Positions 27,124 to 39,075 of a DNA stretch of 64,000 nucleotides are shown piece after piece. A model generated the notes under the pieces. It did no database searches. It was not told the origin of the DNA and saw nothing but the letters and a program-made list of their open reading frames with translations. Each line of letters begins with the position of its first letter. Position 1 is the first letter of the stretch. The translations under genes and the position numbers were made by a program. The DNA is from Dermatophagoides farinae (taxonomy: Eukaryota > Arthropoda > Arachnida > Sarcoptiformes > Pyroglyphidae). The DNA lies in the NCBI RefSeq assembly GCF_024713945.1, contig NC_134679.1, positions 2,237,001 to 2,301,000 on the forward strand, written 5' to 3'.

Positions 27124-30100
27124 TAGACATTAATTGTAAAAAGAAACTAATTGCCAATTTTGCCGTGTCGAATGTGGCGATAATTGAAGAAAATTCTTTA
27201 ACATAAAATGATTTGCCGGGTTTGCCATTGGAATGTTATTATATTGTTTTAGTTAATAATAATTAACTAAGACAGCTCCAGTCAAAATACCAATCATCAT
27301 CATCATCATCTACATAACGACAACAACAAGTTAACTCAATAAACACTAAATGTGTCTGTTTTCATTTCAATATTGGTCATTTATTCATTCGTTAAGAATA
27401 TTTGCGTTAATCAAGTTTTTTTTTCAAGTTGTGGTTGAAAAAAAAATTTACCAATTTAAAATGCCAAGATGAACAGGGGGAAAAAATATATATGGAGCAA
27501 TTTACACTTTATTCAAGTGAATTTTTTTTTAAGAATGAGATCGTAGCTTTTATCTTTTTCTTTAAAAAAAAAAAAAATTTCATATGAATGGACTTGTTGA
27601 ATGGATTGTTTGAATGAATGGAATTCACATTTATCAATCTTGTTTTAATCATCATCATTATTGCCAAGTGAGAAAAAGCGACGAAAAAAAATTCGTGAAT
27701 GTTATAAATTTTCTAAATAAAATAAGCAAAAAAATTCATTTCTTCGCAGTTGTACCAGATGGCTGGTTTTTTTTTATTTTATTTTTTTGTGGCCTAAATG
27801 CAAAAAAATTTTAAGACTGTGGATACAGAATATGCAATGTGATGAAAAACGACAACAACAAAAAACAAAATAGTAAAATAAATTGACATATATACATTGG
27901 TTGTTGTTTTTTCGAGATTCGACAAAATATAAATGTTTGTTGTAGAGCAGAATATGTTGGTTAAATGGAAATAAATTAAAATTGATTTTTTTTTCTCTCT
28001 CTCTCTATCTGAGGCTCGTGTCTTGACAATGATGATGATGATGATGGTGATTATTTTTTTTCGTATAATAAATAAATAGACTCATTTTGTGGCTTTTTCA
28101 CACAACGCAATCATTGGACTAATTTTCTTTCTATACTACGATTCATCTTTGGGCCGGATGATCACATACACACACACATACACAGCCTGGTGGTTGTTCA
28201 TCAAAAATACAACCAACAAGCCTATGGTCAATGAATATTTGCTGTCAAAACAAATTTCTTTTTTTTTTTCTTTCCCCACTTCAAAAAAGTCTGGCCCAGC
28301 ATGCAAGGCCAATGATTTGTTTTTATTTTTCTTTTGCTTGTTACTGATTATCATCATCATCATCATTATCATCAGACATGTTGATCCTGATCAATTTCCA
28401 CATGAAACATGCTGTTTGTTTATTTGTTCAAGTAATCATAATTATTTTTCTCTCTCTTTTTTTTATGTAGTCGTTATTGATTATCATCATTACTGTAAGT
28501 CTAAATATTATTTCATCTAGTTCAGTCTGTGTGTGTGTGTTTGTGTTAATAATTGAACGTAATTGAGAAATCGTGTATCTGTTTGTTGTTATTTACAATT
28601 GAACAAATTTATTGGTTTAATGAAAGATTTGAATTTTTGATAAATATTAATTTAATTAGAAAAAAATGGTAAAAAAAATTCATAATAAGTACATAGGTGT
28701 CATAGGTGTTTGAAAATTTTAATAGTTGAAATTTTCCGGAAAAGAATGAATGATTGATTCATTCATTCATTCATTTATTCATTTGCTCCTTTTTTTTACC
28801 AATCATAAATGATCATTATGAATTTTTAAATATCAATTTAGATTTGATTATAAACGATGTTGGAATGTAAGTAAGTCACTAATTATAGCCTATCATTACT
28901 ATGTTAGATATATTCAATTAGTGAATTAATTGTTCACAACACCGATCATCATCAATGATGATGATCATTTTCAATGATTCTCTCAAACAAGAAACAAAAA
29001 TCATCAGGTCAACATATAATTCTTTAATTTTCAAAAACAAGAAGAATACAACACAAACTAATAGCCAAAAAAAAAGATCAATCAATTTCGAAGCTTCAAA
29101 AAAACTTGTCTGATATAATTGCTAGGTTTATACAAACAACAACAACAACAACAGTCAGATTGTGACTATGAGCAGCAAAAAAAAAATTAGCAAACTAAAA
29201 ATTGAATTTCATCTAAAACCATCACCTTTCTTGATTTTTGTTTTTTTAGAAAATTGAATTTTTTGTTTAAGCCACTTTTTTGAAAGTTTTTCAGAAACAA
29301 CACGAATTCGATTATTATTATTATTATCATCATCAACATCATCATCATCGTCATTGTTATTATCACATTGATTTGATAGGAATCAATGGAAATGAAAGAT
29401 GAAAACATTTTTTTTTTGTTGTTCACGAATTATAAATATGAATGAAAATGTGTATCGTAATCATAATAATTATTATTACCATTATCATCATCATCATCAT
29501 GAAATAAATATTGGAATGAAATTAAATTCAATGATTGTGTGGGCGTCAGACCAATGCACACACCCCAAACTTGAATCAATTTCGTACAGATAAATCAATA
29601 GATCGATATTTTTTTTCCTAATGTTTAATTAATCAATACGACTGTGTTCAGGTGTGTGTGTGTGTGTGTGCAGGTACACAGTGTTCGTGTAAATCAGTTA
29701 ATAATTTAAACCGGGCGTGAAACAAATTAGTTAAACGTTTAAACGTGTCTTGAATCAATTTCGAATAAAAAAAATGATGGAAAAACTTTTTTATAATTGG
29801 TCGATTGATGTGGAATCGATTTACTTACAACACACACACACACACACACCAATATTTGTTGCTTTCCTTCAATAGCTAATAGCTGTTAATGATGATCCAA
29901 TGATTTATAATTAGCCGGTAATTATATATGTGTGTGTGTGTACAACATAAATTGATTGAAAAAAATAATCTAATGTAACAAAAAAAAACAAAAATTTTTC
30001 CTGTACAACAAGTAGTCGGCCGTTGTTTTTTTTTCTTGTATATAATGATTATGGCCATCGGCCTTTGCCACTGTGTATGTGTGTGTGTGTGTGTTTGTGT

Positions 30101-30600
30101 TTGAATGAAAATCCTTCTTGATCATTTTGAACCAGTTATGATAATCCACATGTTCAATCCTATTCAATTAATGATGATGATGATGATCCTCATCATTTAA
30201 TCATTAGCTATCGATTAATGATGATGATGATGATGATGATTATAATGATCAAATCTTTGATACAAATTGAATTATAATAACTATATATATCTTTTGTTGT
30301 TGTTGTTGTTGTTGTTCTTGATCGTTTAACATTTTTTTTCTGGCTTATAATTATAATTATCTTGATTGATAGTAGTAAATTGAAAATTGATCAATTGAAA
30401 TTGATAATATCAAAATGTACGAATACAAATCTAACAACCATTTGGCATAAACCTGTTAAATAATCTGATTTTTTTTCGTTCAATCTGATGATGGTGGTAG
30501 ACACAAATCAAAAAAAAAAACTTGTCGCGTGCAAATATGTTTTATGTCTGTTTTTTAAGTTTGTACAGGTGTTTATTGTTTTTTTTGTCTGTTTGTTGAA

Positions 30601-30627
30601 TGTGTGTGTGTGTGTGTGTGTGTGTGT
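30601..30627. repeat. (TG)13 microsatellite
   Basis: Uninterrupted TG dinucleotides, about 0.7 kb upstream of the carboxypeptidase gene. Confidence 0.9.
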
Positions 30628-31300
30628 AGGTGTTCATTCATTGTTATTTTTATCCATCAGATGATGAACAATTGTCATTTCAGTCAATTTATTCGATTCA
30701 ATAATAATAATAATTGACTGTATTGATCACGTATATTGGAAGATATTTGTAGGTGTTCAGTATGGTTTGGTAAAGCTTTGAATCGATGATGTATTGAACC
30801 CATCCACATCTATGCTGCCTCTCTTTTTTTTTATTCATGGATTACAATTTCATCGATTTGTGAATGAAATAAATAGATTCATCATCGAATTATGAATTGC
30901 TATAAATTCAAGTTCTATTTGTTCGATTTGATTTTGTTTCTAATATAAATATTAAATATATACATGGAAAAATCATAGATTTCTTTGACTTTTATATTTT
31001 CATTTGTGAAAATTTCAAATGTTTGTGTGTGTATGTGTGTGACGAAAAAAAATAATAATGATGACTACAGCAATTTCAAGTTCAATCTATTCATTAACCA
31101 CATAATCATCATCATTGATTTGTAAAGTTGAATATAATAATGGCCATATTTCGTGATATTTATTGATTTGCCTGATTTGTTTTGTGTGTGGTCATGTCTT
31201 TGTATATATTAAATCAACCACAACATACATACATCAAAATTGATTACGTTTAATAGAAGAAAAAACATTGAATTTTTTTTTCGACTATCCATCCTAATTA

Positions 31301-32837
31301 ATGGATACCAGTTATGATGTTTCGATGACAATTGTTCACGGCAATAATGATCATAATAATGATGATGATGATGATGATGACGATGTTCAGTGTACCTCTA
31401 ATAAATCCTTCAATCAATCAATTGCTAATGAACAACAACAACAACGACAAATCATGAATAGTTGGAAAATTCTTTTCCATATTTCAGCACGTAAAATTCT
31501 TATTGGAATATTAATTTTTTTGGGTATATTAATATCGCTTTTATTACTTGGTTTTATTCTTTATTATTCAATTATAAATCGTACCGAATGGCCTGATCAA
31601 TTACGGCAACCAAAAATTGGCTATTATCATCATAATAATAATGAACTTTTATCAATTCTTGATGCTTATTCCAGATATTATCCACAATTAACACGTTTAT
31701 ATACGATTGGCTATTCGAATCGAAAAAATCCCATTAAAGTATTGGAAATCAGTGATCAACCTGGTGTTCATGAACCAGGTGAAGCTGAAATCAAACTAAT
31801 TGCTAATATACATGGTAATGAAGTAGTTGGACGTGAATTATTGTTACACTTGATTGATCATCTCTTGTCAACATATCATTCAAATTCATCGACTAGATCA
31901 TTAGTTGATAATTTACGTATTCATATCGTACCTACAATAAATCCTGATGGTTATGAAGATGCAATGGAAGGAGAATGTATGGGACTTATTGGTCGTAGTA
32001 ATGCTAACAAAATAGATTTAAATCGCAATTTTCCCGATCAATTTATTCATAATGATGTGAATGAAGAACCAGAAATAGAAACGACAATTGTTATGCAGTG
32101 GATAAAACAATATCCATTCGTTTTATCCGTATCATTGCATGGTGGAGCTTTAGTTGTTAATTATCCATTTCGATAATAATAAAGAAATGACTAAAAATGA
32201 AACAAAATGTCCTGATAACGATGTTTTTCGTCATTTATCTTTAATATATTCCAAGGTAAATAAAATGACAGATAAAATTATCATCAAAAATTATTGTTAA
32301 TATCTTTTATTGATTATTATTCTTGAACAGAATCATCCATACATGTATGCCAATAATGGTCGTTGTCTTGATTCATGTGATGGAACAGATGATTATTTTT
32401 TACAAGGTATTACAAACGGTGCAAAATGGTATCCAGTTGCTGGTGGAATGCAAGATTGGAATTATTTAAATACAAATTGTTTTGAATTAACTATTGAAGT
32501 TGGATGTAAAAAATATCCATTTAGTAATGAACTAGAAACATATTGGCAACAACATCAGAATTCATTACTAAATCTAATCAATTCCACTTATAACGGTGTA
32601 CATGGTTTTGTCCATGATAATCATGGTAGACCAATAGAATTGGCCATCATTTCTGTCGAAGGAATTGATAAAAATATTACCACATATAAAACAGGTGATT
32701 ATTGGCGTTTATTAACACCTGGCCGTCCATATAGAATAACAGCTTCGAAATATGGTTACAATTCACAGACATCGGTAATATTCATTCATTATTCCAATCA
32801 ATTAAATTTTACATTGTATAAATTATCTTCATTTTAA
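31301..32837 (+). CDS. Carboxypeptidase M/N/E-type metallocarboxypeptidase (M14), membrane-anchored, one frame break
   Basis: Zinc enzyme predicted to remove C-terminal basic residues from peptides outside the cell. The coding parts are 31301-32255 and 32331-32837 with a 75-nt intron. A single extra base at about 32168-32171 must be skipped; then the sum is 487 codons including stop. Residues 1-63 are low-complexity (Asp and Gln runs), 66-92 form one membrane span, and the catalytic domain follows. Zinc ligands are His171 and Glu174 (HGNE) and His280 (LHGG). NRNFPD, YPF-D, GGMQDWNY and the catalytic Glu of CFELTIE are all present. The C-terminal part resembles the transthyretin-like domain of this subfamily. 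There is no cleavable signal peptide and no hydrophobic GPI tail. The zero frame stops two codons after the break. Order and motifs match carboxypeptidase M most closely. Confidence 0.88.
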
Positions 32838-32877
32838 TCTATTTTTAAAAAAATTGGAATATGTCAAACACAGGTTT

Positions 32878-32883
32878 TTTATT
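32878..32883 (-). promoter_or_regulatory. Candidate polyadenylation signal for TBCK
   Basis: Minus-strand AATAAA about 40 nt past the TBCK stop codon at 32923. It lies inside the likely 3' untranslated region of the facing carboxypeptidase gene. Confidence 0.5.
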
Positions 32884-32893
32884 CAATTACCTA

Positions 32894-32899
32894 AATAAA
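32894..32899 (+). promoter_or_regulatory. Candidate polyadenylation signal for the carboxypeptidase
   Basis: Plus-strand AATAAA 57 nt past the stop codon. Cleavage 10-25 nt downstream would fall close to the end of the TBCK coding sequence. Confidence 0.5.
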
Positions 32900-32922
32900 A
32901 ATACATAGATAAAAATTTATGA

Positions 32923-35794
32923 TTATTGAATGAGTAAACATTTTGGAATATATCCTGGATCTGATGATGATAAATCCAGATAGCAAACACGAGGAATGGA
33001 GAAATTTTCAATCAATTCTAATGTTTTTTCAATTGAATCAATGACAATAATTAAATCATGTTTACCATGTGGCTGTTGATAATGACATTTGGTTGACCGA
33101 TTAGTTTTATTGCCATTCGTTATTTCTTTTTGTAATTCTTGATAAAAATCTTCATATCGTACTGAATTGATAAGGGTACCACCGTACTTGGATTATATCA
33201 TCTTTTGAACGGCAATCAATCAGAACTAGTTGGGTGTTACGACCACAATCCGAACACAATGATTGTTGTTGATCGAAAGCTACCGCTGTGGCTGTACAAT
33301 TGGATAGATTAAGCCGATCGACCAATATGGTAAGATCTTCAATATTGATCCTCGGCAATCGAGGATATTTTTTAAGTGCATGTATTTCCCACAAATTTCG
33401 TCTACTAATCGATTTAGGCGTTGAACAGAAAAATTTTATCGAATTTCTCACACATCGATCAATGTCAATCTGTGGTAAATCGCTAAATATTAGGATGCAA
33501 TCGTTGAATGTAAAATCCAATATTCGATCACGTAACTGATGAAGAATGGCCAAACCAATGAAAAGAGGAAAGGATTCATTTCCTACAATGGGAAAAAAAA
33601 TTATGAGACTAATAATAAGAAAACGATGGAAAAATAAAATAATCATTGACAAGAGAAAAATAACAAAAATCTATTGATCATTTATAATAATAATATGATT
33701 TAAGGTAATAATTTACCTAGGATTAATGTGTCCCAAAGCTGAAAAATCTGATATAATGGTAATATATGGGTGAACATTGTCAAAAACCATGAAATGGCAT
33801 ATAAATCCGGAACAAATTTCAATGATGCTAAATGATTGCTGAGCACTGGATCATGAAAGGCAATGATCACCTGAAAAAGGGCCAGATATTCCTGTATTGC
33901 TGCTGAATTATCTTTTTGGAAAAATCCATGTAAATATTTACGAACAAAATGATCAAAACAAGCAAATGCTTGTGATTCATTGTTAAAATTCAATATGACA
34001 AACGGTGCTGCCAATGAATCAAGACCTTGCCAATATACTTCACCATTAGATTCATTATATGCAAGCCATGCTTTTAATATTCGAGTTAATTTTCGATGTC
34101 CTTCGGCCGATGCTAACAGGTCATTGTATTGATGACAACGAGGTATATCTACAGCAATTTGTCGATCGGTTGTTGTTTTGCTTATTTTATCAATTTGTTC
34201 AAACAATAATTTATCTTTCCAACGAACGTTGAGCAATGAACACCAGATTTGAGCACGATAATGAGGACAGATATCGGATTTTGGATTCGGTTATCAATTG
34301 ATTTCGTAGAAAAGGATAGCCATTTAATAGAGCTTTAAATAGAAAAAGTCGTTCGCATTGATAATCAAAATCCATTTCACGGATAGGCAACGGTAGCGAT
34401 TCACAACTTTGTTTAGATTCGGGTCTATTATTGAAAAGATTAGCATCGGAAATAAGTAGAGGAGAGAAAATTTCGCTAGATAATTTGAGTAAACGTTGAT
34501 TTATCGTATCGACGGGTAATAGTTTAAAATCACAGTTCGAAGGTAATCGTACCATTTTCCAATTGGTTTCCAGATCTATGGACATAATTTTTTCAATTAA
34601 ATTATTTTCATCATCAGGGACTGTTCGATTATGATTACTATCACAGTTATCTTGATTCGAGCATTCATTTTCCAATATGACTAGCTTAGGTATTGAGAGT
34701 ATTGTAGGAATTTTTTGCTCTTCTTTATTCGTTTCTTTTGATGGATATGCAATCGACCACAGATAATAGAATTCGTGTAAATTGATAAAATTGCTAATTT
34801 TAAAAAATTCTTCATCATTTACTTCGTTAACATTTTGATAAGATTTAGTTTTAATGAATTTTTCATATGTCGTATAATACTGTGGCTCTGGAATGGCCAT
34901 TATTGCAATCAATTCTTTGATCGATAAACGTTCATTTGGATTTGGATTTAAAGTTGATTGAAAAAAATTCATCCATTTTTCAGATAAATCTTTAATTTCG
35001 ATGCCAAGTTTTACCATTATCGAATTAAAGCCATTTGAATCATCTATCAATTCCAATGGATTGTAAGGAAAATTTTGACGTTGATTCGGAAACATTAAGT
35101 ATAAGATTGACAAACCAAACGACCAGATATCGCTTTTCTTTGTTGGTTTCAATAACAGACATTGTTCGGGGGATATGAAACGAATGTCATCTAATGACAA
35201 TGAAAATTTAATCAAATCAAATATAATCCCATAAACTATAATAAACGCCTACTTGGATAGATTCGAGTTTGACAAAGACGACCCATGTCAGTGATGATAT
35301 TAATTGCCCAATGTGTTAATTTGTAAGGAATTTTCTGGTCATTTGTTGTCAAGAATGCACTTGGTGATATAAGGCCATGGACAGCACCAATCACATAATG
35401 TAAATGATATAATCCATATAGACCACATTGTAAAATTGATTGCAAATTTTCGTTGGATATCGGTGAATCTTCTGCTACACACGAAGCATAATGTTCAAAT
35501 ACCAATGTAATTCGTTCTAATTCAGTTTGAAAATATTTCAAAAATTAGATTGCATTTAAAAAATCTGATAGACATACCATTTTTACTACGTATACAATCC
35601 AGATAATGTGTCAAATAAGGCGTTAATGTGTTGGCAGCATTAAAACTATGAACAAACGAATGAAAATTACCGATCATTGTGATTGATGGCGGTGTCAACG
35701 GTAAACCATTCGTACCGAACATATCATTTTGATTTACTGTCGATTCAAAGGCTACAGTGGCCAATTTATAGTTGTCTGATAGTTTCATTACCAT
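32923..35794 (-). CDS. TBCK: TBCK: pseudokinase, TBC and rhodanese protein, two frame breaks
   Basis: Known in animals as a TBC-domain protein with roles in growth signalling and vesicle traffic. Coding parts: 35794-35578, 35516-35253, 35190-33717 and 33582-32923, with introns of 61, 62 and 134 nt. The N-terminal kinase-like domain has HGLISPSAF where HRD would be and lacks DFG, so it is a pseudokinase, as usual in this family. The TBC domain has VDIPRCHQY and YWQGLDSL with the expected Arg and Gln fingers, then [19 protein letters not shown] and LWDTLILG. The C-terminal rhodanese-like domain has [11 protein letters not shown]. One extra base must be skipped in a T4 run at 34279-34282 and another near 33190; the product is then about 870 residues, close to the human length. 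The region between TBC and rhodanese domains is shorter than in vertebrates. Confidence 0.9.
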
Positions 35795-36091
35795 CTCGAT
35801 AGATTCAAAAATTATAATTCTTTGTCGATTGATAAAAAAAAACGAACAAAGATCAATGATTGAACGATGCAGTCGAAATATTTTTTTTCATTGTTTTGTT
35901 TTTATGGATTTAGGATCCATTCAAACAATACATGTCGATTGTTGCTGGTCAAACGACGTTTACAGAGGAATTTTCGCGAACCGGCTTGTTATTTCCATTA
36001 TAAATTTTTGACCAAATTTTCCATATTTTTACTCAGGAATTCAATTTCCAATCATCATATCATCAGTTTATAACCATTTTCCATCATTGAT
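35795..36091. promoter_or_regulatory. Shared upstream region between TBCK and CRELD
   Basis: 297 bp between two divergent start codons, so it must carry both 5' leaders and probably both promoters. I saw no clear TATA box or other recognisable element. Confidence 0.5.
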
Positions 36092-37700
36092 ATGATGGTC
36101 GTCCAAAGTGGTAGATTGTTTTTTCAATTTTTCAATTTACAAAACAATTCTTATGTGACGTGTACAAAATATCAAAAAAATCTTGTCAAATTTATTACAC
36201 TTTTATCACTAATTTTGTTAATAATTTTATTCGAATGTCATCATATCAATGCCTATCTACATCAAAAAGATGAAAAAATTCTAGATTCTTGCCAAAGATG
36301 TAAATTATTGGTTAAATCTTTCAAAGAGGTATGTGTTATTGTTTGTCATGTCATACATATAGAAAATTGATATTTTTATACCAGGGTCTGAAACGAACGG
36401 CTCGCGGAAAACATGAAGGTGGTGATGCTTATTGGGAGGAAAGTAAATTGAACAATTATGCTGATAGTGAAATACGATTGACTGAAATACAAGAAAATCT
36501 TTGCAATGATGTCAAATTGGGCAAAGATCAGTGCCATAGTTTTGCTGAACAATATGAAAGTGAAATTGAAGATTGGTTTTTAAAGAATCGTAAACAAGAA
36601 CGGCAAGATCATTTGGAAGAGGGTATCACATTATTTGAATATCTATGCAATCAACTTAGTCAGGCTTGTTGTCCAGATGGACATTTTGGTGCCGATTGTC
36701 AACCGTGTCATGGCTATCCGGATAATGTTTGTTATAATCGTGGATATTGTTCTGGTAATGGTACACGAAAAGGCCAAGGAAAATGTATCTGTCTTGGTGG
36801 ATTCGATGGCGAATTTTGTGAAAAATGTTCGCCAAATTATTTGGCTATTGGCATTATTGAAATGAATTTTGAGAAAAAAATTCCAAACATTCCTGAACAA
36901 TGCATTCGTTGTGATCAATCCTGTGCCTCATCATGTCATTCACTTGGACCACAAGGTTGTCATGTTTGTCGTACTGGATATTTTCGTGATAATGATAAAG
37001 GATGTATCGATATCGATGAATGTAATGTATCGGATGTTGAATTGAATCCATGCAAATTTCAAACATATTGTGTCAATACACAAGGCTCATATAGATGTTA
37101 TCGTAAGTGTATGCTACAATATTATCAGGGATACTGTACACGAAATCAGATTGCTTGGCAATCATTCATTAATCGATTTTTAGATACTAAAAATTTAATC
37201 AAAAAGAAAAATTGAAGACATTAATTAATAAATTTAATAATTCTTATTGTTTTAAATTATTAATTGTTTTATTTTTTTCCCCCATTTCATAATACCAAAT
37301 GGACAAAAAAAAGCTTGTCACGAATCATGTGAAGGTTGCACTGGACATGGATCGAATTCGGTAATGAAAAAGGTTTTCATCTGGATCTTGATTTTCATTT
37401 TAATTTTTATTTCTTTATTTTACAAAAAATACGATAATATTTTAGTGTATCCAATGTTCATCCAATTATAAACGATCGACAATTAGTAATGATTGTATCC
37501 GAAATGATGAATACATTATATGGCAATTATGGAAACGATATATTCAATATATACGATATGTATTTTATTTAATGTCAATGATCATCATTTTCATCATTGC
37601 TTCATGTAACAATATTTTACTGGCCGTATGTTTTTCATTAATCACTTCGATTATTATAACATTCATTGAAAAGCCTGATTTACTATATGATTTTCTGTAA
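36092..37700 (+). CDS. Creld: CRELD: cysteine-rich EGF-like protein of the secretory pathway
   Basis: Member of the CRELD family (endoplasmic-reticulum or membrane proteins with EGF-like repeats). Coding parts: 36092-36328, 36385-37102, 37314-37360 and 37446-37700, giving 418 residues. A hydrophobic segment at about residues 34-49 serves as signal or anchor. The family CxxC motif (CQRC, residues 67-70) follows, then LKRTARG, the EGF-like and furin-like Cys repeats, and IDIDECN, the start of a calcium-binding EGF module. Exon 3 is only 47 nt and carries CHESCEGCTGHG. The last exon has two hydrophobic spans and a short tail, which matches the CRELD1 type rather than the soluble CRELD2 type. Introns are 56, 211 and 85 nt. 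Confidence 0.92.
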
Positions 37701-37704
37701 TAAA
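37699..37704 (+). promoter_or_regulatory. Candidate polyadenylation signal overlapping the CRELD stop codon
   Basis: CTG-TAA-TAAAG contains AATAAA beginning inside the stop codon. Further AATAAA copies lie at about 37743-37760 and could be the ones used. Confidence 0.35.
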
Positions 37705-37826
37705 GTAAAAATCATCATAGTTATTAAATAAGCAATGTACATTATAATAAAATAAAATAAAAATTAATTTACATAATGATCAATTTCAAAAACTGGTGAT
37801 GATGAGTATCACGTGGTTGATTATGA

Positions 37827-38261
37827 TTATTTCGTCCAGCTAACTTTTGGTATATCATAATGTTCACTGAGATTTTCCAGATGGCTATTAAATTCTTCTA
37901 CTCGTTGTTTATGTGTTTTTGATGCTTTTGCCATTACTCGTGCTAATTGTCGTTTTTCTTGTTGTGCTAAGAATTTTTTCTGCGCTTCGGTCATCCAAGA
38001 TGATGATGATGATGATTGTTGTTGAACAATCGGTTCATTCGAATTTGAATCACTATCAATAATTGATGTTGCGGTTGTTGTTGTTGTTGATGATGATGAT
38101 GATTTGGCTGTTTCGATTATCGCTTTTAAATCTTGACCTTTCACTTTGTTTTTATTCTTTTTTCTTTTTTTATCTTTTTGGCTTAGTCCGAGAGGATTGT
38201 TGTTGTTTTTTTGTTTTAATTTTAATGATCCGCTAGAAAACAATTTATAATCATCAGACAT
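37827..38261 (-). CDS. FAM32A: FAM32A-like nuclear protein
   Basis: Small conserved eukaryotic protein; human FAM32A is a spliceosome-associated factor. Single exon, 144 residues from the Met at 38261. I chose this start because MSDDYKLFSSGSLKLK matches the usual N-terminus, where a short leader precedes LKLK; the frame stays open 17 codons further to another Met at 38312, but that part is mostly Asn. Basic Lys-rich and Ser/Thr-rich linkers follow. The C-terminus is highly typical: EKRQLARVMAKASKTHKQRV and then EHYDIPKVSWTK. It is tail-to-tail with CRELD, 126 bp between stops. Confidence 0.93.
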   Translation of the reverse strand: MSDDYKLFSSGSLKLKQKNNNNPLGLSQKDKKRKKNKNKVKGQDLKAIIETAKSSSSSTTTTTATSIIDSDSNSNEPIVQQQSSSSSSWMTEAQKKFLAQQEKRQLARVMAKASKTHKQRVEEFNSHLENLSEHYDIPKVSWTK

Positions 38262-39075
38262 GTTGCAATTATTATTGAAATTATTGTTGTTGTTGTTTTC
38301 CTTTTTTTCCACTCAATATAAATGGTTACGCAAAGGATAGTAAATAATTCGAATGACAAATTAAAGAAATGATGATGATGATGATTGATTATTGAAATTC
38401 AGCAATATTATTCTCATAAACTCAAATCTGCATATATAAACATATTAAATGGCCTTGGGAAAAAAAATTGTTGTTGTTTTCCATGCTACTCGATGGTTGC
38501 CGTTCATATAGTATGTATGCGAATGAAAAAAAAATTACATTCAATTATAAATTGTCCTATACTATAGGACTCAAATGATGTGGCCATTTCAATGATGCAT
38601 GTAAAAAAAAAATATTTACTTTGGTCTTGTTACATTACATTCATGTTTATTTGTGCGTATCCAACCATAAAAAAACCAACAAATTGATGCTTGTAATATC
38701 GTTACCCCCCGCATATATGATTTACCTGTTTAATCATTTGTTTGTTTTGAAAATTTTTGTTCCATGTCAATTGATTCAATAATGGTGGCTGTTTGACAAA
38801 CATTGAAGAATATAGTGTGAACATACACGACCACATTCTATACAATAATATGATTCCTTCATTCGAATATATATTTTCTGATCGATACATTTGTTCCTTC
38901 TATTTTTTTTCTACGTTTCCATATAATACTATGGAAACATTCTTCTTCTGTATGTATTGAGAAACGAAAAAAAAACTCCAATATAAACAAGGAATAAAAA
39001 GAAAATTATATAACAACATTCGATAATAGAGTGAAAGAAGGAAAAAAAGTAGCTTTATAATCATAATCAGCATCT
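38262..39075. other. Intergenic region between FAM32A and the receptor-like gene
   Basis: 814 bp holding the divergent upstream regions of both genes. I searched all frames for a nuclear-receptor zinc-finger exon (paired CxxC motifs) that could precede the receptor gene and saw none. Confidence 0.6.

Larger units (their letters stand above)
24140..31300. other. Gene-poor stretch upstream of ems
   Basis: Seven kilobases with no supportable exon. It holds many ATC/GAT, CA and CT tracts and a local run of TTAATTAATT-type motifs at about 26515-26591. It is the likely promoter and upstream control region of ems on the minus strand and of the carboxypeptidase on the plus strand. A 5' non-coding ems exon could hide here. 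Confidence 0.6.

Noticed and set aside
24140-31300. A possible second homeobox gene next to ems, like the ems/E5 pair of flies
   Set aside because: No KVWFQNRR-type recognition helix or homeodomain fragment is visible in any frame.
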